Source of the DNA: an uncultured Paenalcaligenes sp.
Lineage (GTDB): Bacteria; Pseudomonadota; Gammaproteobacteria; Burkholderiales; Burkholderiaceae_B
Length of the DNA stretch: 37,499 nucleotides
NCBI GenBank assembly: GCA_947626245.1
Contig: CANQRK010000006.1
Span: forward strand, 1-37,499
Direction: 5' to 3'
Shown here: piece by piece, positions 36,181 through 37,499 of the stretch
Numbering within the stretch: position 1 is the stretch's first letter
Layout: each line of letters begins with the position of its first letter
The notes under the pieces: model-generated
What the model saw: only the letters and a program-made list of their open reading frames with translations
What the model was told of the DNA's origin: nothing
The model's database searches: none
Made by a program: the position numbers and the translations under genes

Positions 36181-36738
36181 TTACTGTGCGTCTTCGCCTG
36201 CAATAATTTGTGCAGCACGAATCGCGTTTTCACGGCTACCTACCATGAAAACCAAACGTCCTTCGGTGATGGGCTCGAGAAAGCCTGGAATAGCCAACAA
36301 TGTGCCATCTACCACCAAGGCCAGGCGCTTGCCTGGGTTTTGTTCAGTAATACGGGCTAAACGATCCGTCGCCTGGGGGTTAAAATTGAGTGCCAATAAG
36401 CCTTCACCCGTTTCAGCTGTACCGGCTTCGACAGCAGATAAATCGCTGCGAGCTAAAAAAGCCTCGGGCTCTAGGTAAAGCACAGTGGCCTCATCAATCT
36501 GCACCTCAGCCCAAGTGGGTTGAGGAGTGGTATCAGCCAAAAACACCAACAACGGTGCAGCCATTTGGGCTTCGGGAGCGGACTGCGGTGTAGTCTGCTG
36601 AGGCACAGGGCTGGTCGCAGGAGGCGTGCTGGAAGCGGACTCGGGCGCATCTGCGGTTGGAGGCACAGTTTGACATGCAGCCAAAGCCACTAAAGCGACC
36701 GGCGCCAATAAACGACTAACAAGTTTTAAACTGGGCAT
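36181..36738 (-). CDS. Lipoprotein with SecD P1-head-like domain
   Basis: Predicted outer- or inner-membrane lipoprotein: signal peptide LLAPVALVALAAC with lipobox LAAC and Cys22. The following residue is Gln, not Asp, so sorting to the outer membrane is likely. Residues about 23-60 are a Pro/Ser/Thr/Gln-rich linker. The C-terminal domain ends GKRLALVVDGTLLAIPGFLEPITEGRLVF and then a Glu-Asn-Ala helix, the pattern of the head of the SecD periplasmic P1 domain. 185 aa. Between pyrB and a palindrome-containing divergent promoter region. Function unknown. Confidence 0.78.
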   Translation of the reverse strand: MPSLKLVSRLLAPVALVALAACQTVPPTADAPESASSTPPATSPVPQQTTPQSAPEAQMAAPLLVFLADTTPQPTWAEVQIDEATVLYLEPEAFLARSDLSAVEAGTAETGEGLLALNFNPQATDRLARITEQNPGKRLALVVDGTLLAIPGFLEPITEGRLVFMVGSRENAIRAAQIIAGEDAQ

Positions 36739-36802
36739 AACTAATACCTTCCTCTTAAAAATAGCGATTTAACGCTTCAAGTGTAGCAATATCTCCGTTC
36801 CT

Positions 36803-36831
36803 ACTCTATGCATTAATGCATAACTTAACAA
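36803..36831 (-). promoter_or_regulatory. Candidate lipoprotein promoter with 16-bp palindrome in the spacer
   Basis: TTGTTA (36831-36826), 17-bp spacer and TAGAGT (36808-36803). The spacer and first -10 bases hold the perfect 16-bp palindrome TATGCATTAATGCATA (36807-36822), which would be well placed for repression. Confidence 0.4.
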
Positions 36832-36925
36832 TTTCTCACTCGAATCCGCATTGTTTTTTCTAAAAAAGCAGTCTACTCTTAATTTACCGCTACTTAGCAC
36901 TTTTTTACCGCTTTTTACCTACTAT

Positions 36926-37447
36926 ATGCACCCTAGCAACCTAGAGGAACTAGAAAAAACTCGCCAGCATTGCCAAAAGTTGGTGTCCAGACGTGCTTTG
37001 GTCTCTGCTGCGGCCGCTGTCATCCCTATTCCAGGGGTAGATGTCAGCACAGATGTGGCCTTGCTCTTGCAGCTTATCCCTACGATTAACGAACGTTTTG
37101 GACTTAGCCCCAAACAAATCGAAACCCTTAGTCCAGAATTAAAAAAAATCGTCGTGGTAGGTGGTGCTAACTTAGGGGTAGGGCTTTTGGGCAAAATGAT
37201 TACGCCCCAACTTATTATTCAGCTCTTGCAGCGCCTTGGTTTAAAAAAACTGGCCGGCAAATACGCCACCAAATACGTTCCTCTTGTTGGTTCTGTCATT
37301 GCCTCTTCTATTAGTTATGCCGTGCTTCGCAAAGTAGGTAATCAACACATAGAGGAATGCTACAGCATTGCCCAACAACTACTACAAGCTAGCTCTACTG
37401 AACTCAGCACCTCTTCTATGGCAAAAGCCCCCTACTCAAAAAAATAG
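36926..37447 (+). CDS. DUF697-like membrane protein
   Basis: Small protein with two hydrophobic stretches (about 24-45 and 72-95) plus a third near 118-140. The first carries LVSAAAAVIPIPGVDVSTDVALLLQLI, the Pro-Gly-hydrophobic pattern of DUF697/YcjF-type proteins that often partner GTPases. ATG 36926 (MHPSNLEELEKTRQ) is chosen; the track's TTG at 36851 would add 25 residues from AT-rich upstream DNA. 173 aa. No GTPase is visible in the window. Function not known. Confidence 0.7.
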   Translation: MHPSNLEELEKTRQHCQKLVSRRALVSAAAAVIPIPGVDVSTDVALLLQLIPTINERFGLSPKQIETLSPELKKIVVVGGANLGVGLLGKMITPQLIIQLLQRLGLKKLAGKYATKYVPLVGSVIASSISYAVLRKVGNQHIEECYSIAQQLLQASSTELSTSSMAKAPYSKK

Positions 37448-37457
37448 AGGGCTTTTC
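37423..37457 (+). terminator. Possible terminator overlapping the end of the DUF697-like gene
   Basis: AAAAGCCC (37423-37430) pairs with GGGCTTTT (37449-37456), with an additional CTA/TAG pairing. The left arm and loop are coding. T-run is short. Confidence 0.45.
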
Positions 37458-37499
37458 GGTCAAACAAGTCGATACGCCTACGCCATTTGCGTCAGTGTT

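Overview
The window is an ordinary stretch of bacterial chromosome, densely packed and with no tRNA, rRNA, CRISPR array, prophage or complete insertion sequence that I can see. Gene content and order (ribF-ileS-lspA-coaBC-dut; a CspA-type gene divergent from clpS-clpA; exbB-exbD-lpxK-ycaR-kdsB-adk; rpsT next to a DUF3579 gene and argF; pyrB with an N-terminal helix-turn-helix) point to a betaproteobacterium, most likely family Alcaligenaceae. Composition looks close to 50% GC, which would fit one of its moderate-GC genera; genus cannot be fixed from reading alone.

Layout. 1-3869: end of a CpdA-like phosphodiesterase, then prmB and a YheS-type ABC-F gene, all rightward. 3990-9593: leftward block purN, an RsmB-type rRNA m5C methyltransferase, an acyl-CoA desaturase, and uvrD, the last two overlapping by ATGA. 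9635-15622: rightward ribF-ileS-lspA-coaBC-dut, closed by a bidirectional terminator. 15671-18431: leftward clpS-clpA, divergent from 18594-19320 (cold-shock gene and a DUF192 protein). 19377-22733: leftward xseA, sodB and an isolated 3-oxoadipyl-CoA thiolase. 22917-29372: rightward envelope and core block exbB-exbD-lpxK-ycaR-kdsB, adk, a type-10 hydroxyacyl-CoA dehydrogenase-like SDR, murJ and rpsT. 29506-32388: DUF3579, argF and argG. 32501-34677: NUDIX protein, an unrecognised protein and a nitronate monooxygenase-like flavoprotein. 34790-37447: pyrB, a lipoprotein with a SecD P1-like domain, and a DUF697-like membrane protein.

Most genes are housekeeping: translation and rRNA/ribosomal-protein modification, nucleotide, CoA and arginine synthesis, LPS and peptidoglycan precursor handling, proteolysis, and DNA repair. 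The more unusual signals are regulatory or architectural: a perfect inverted pair of DnaA boxes between xseA and exbB; two terminator-like hairpins bracketing the cold-shock gene, one of them inside the start of the next coding sequence; an aspartate carbamoyltransferase fused to a helix-turn-helix, with a perfect palindrome just upstream of its own start; a desaturase with an extra C-terminal helical domain resembling the tail of ISL3-type transposases; a 16-bp palindrome in a divergent promoter region; and a dispersed REP-like repeat family confined to four intergenic gaps. I found no clearly new multi-gene system.
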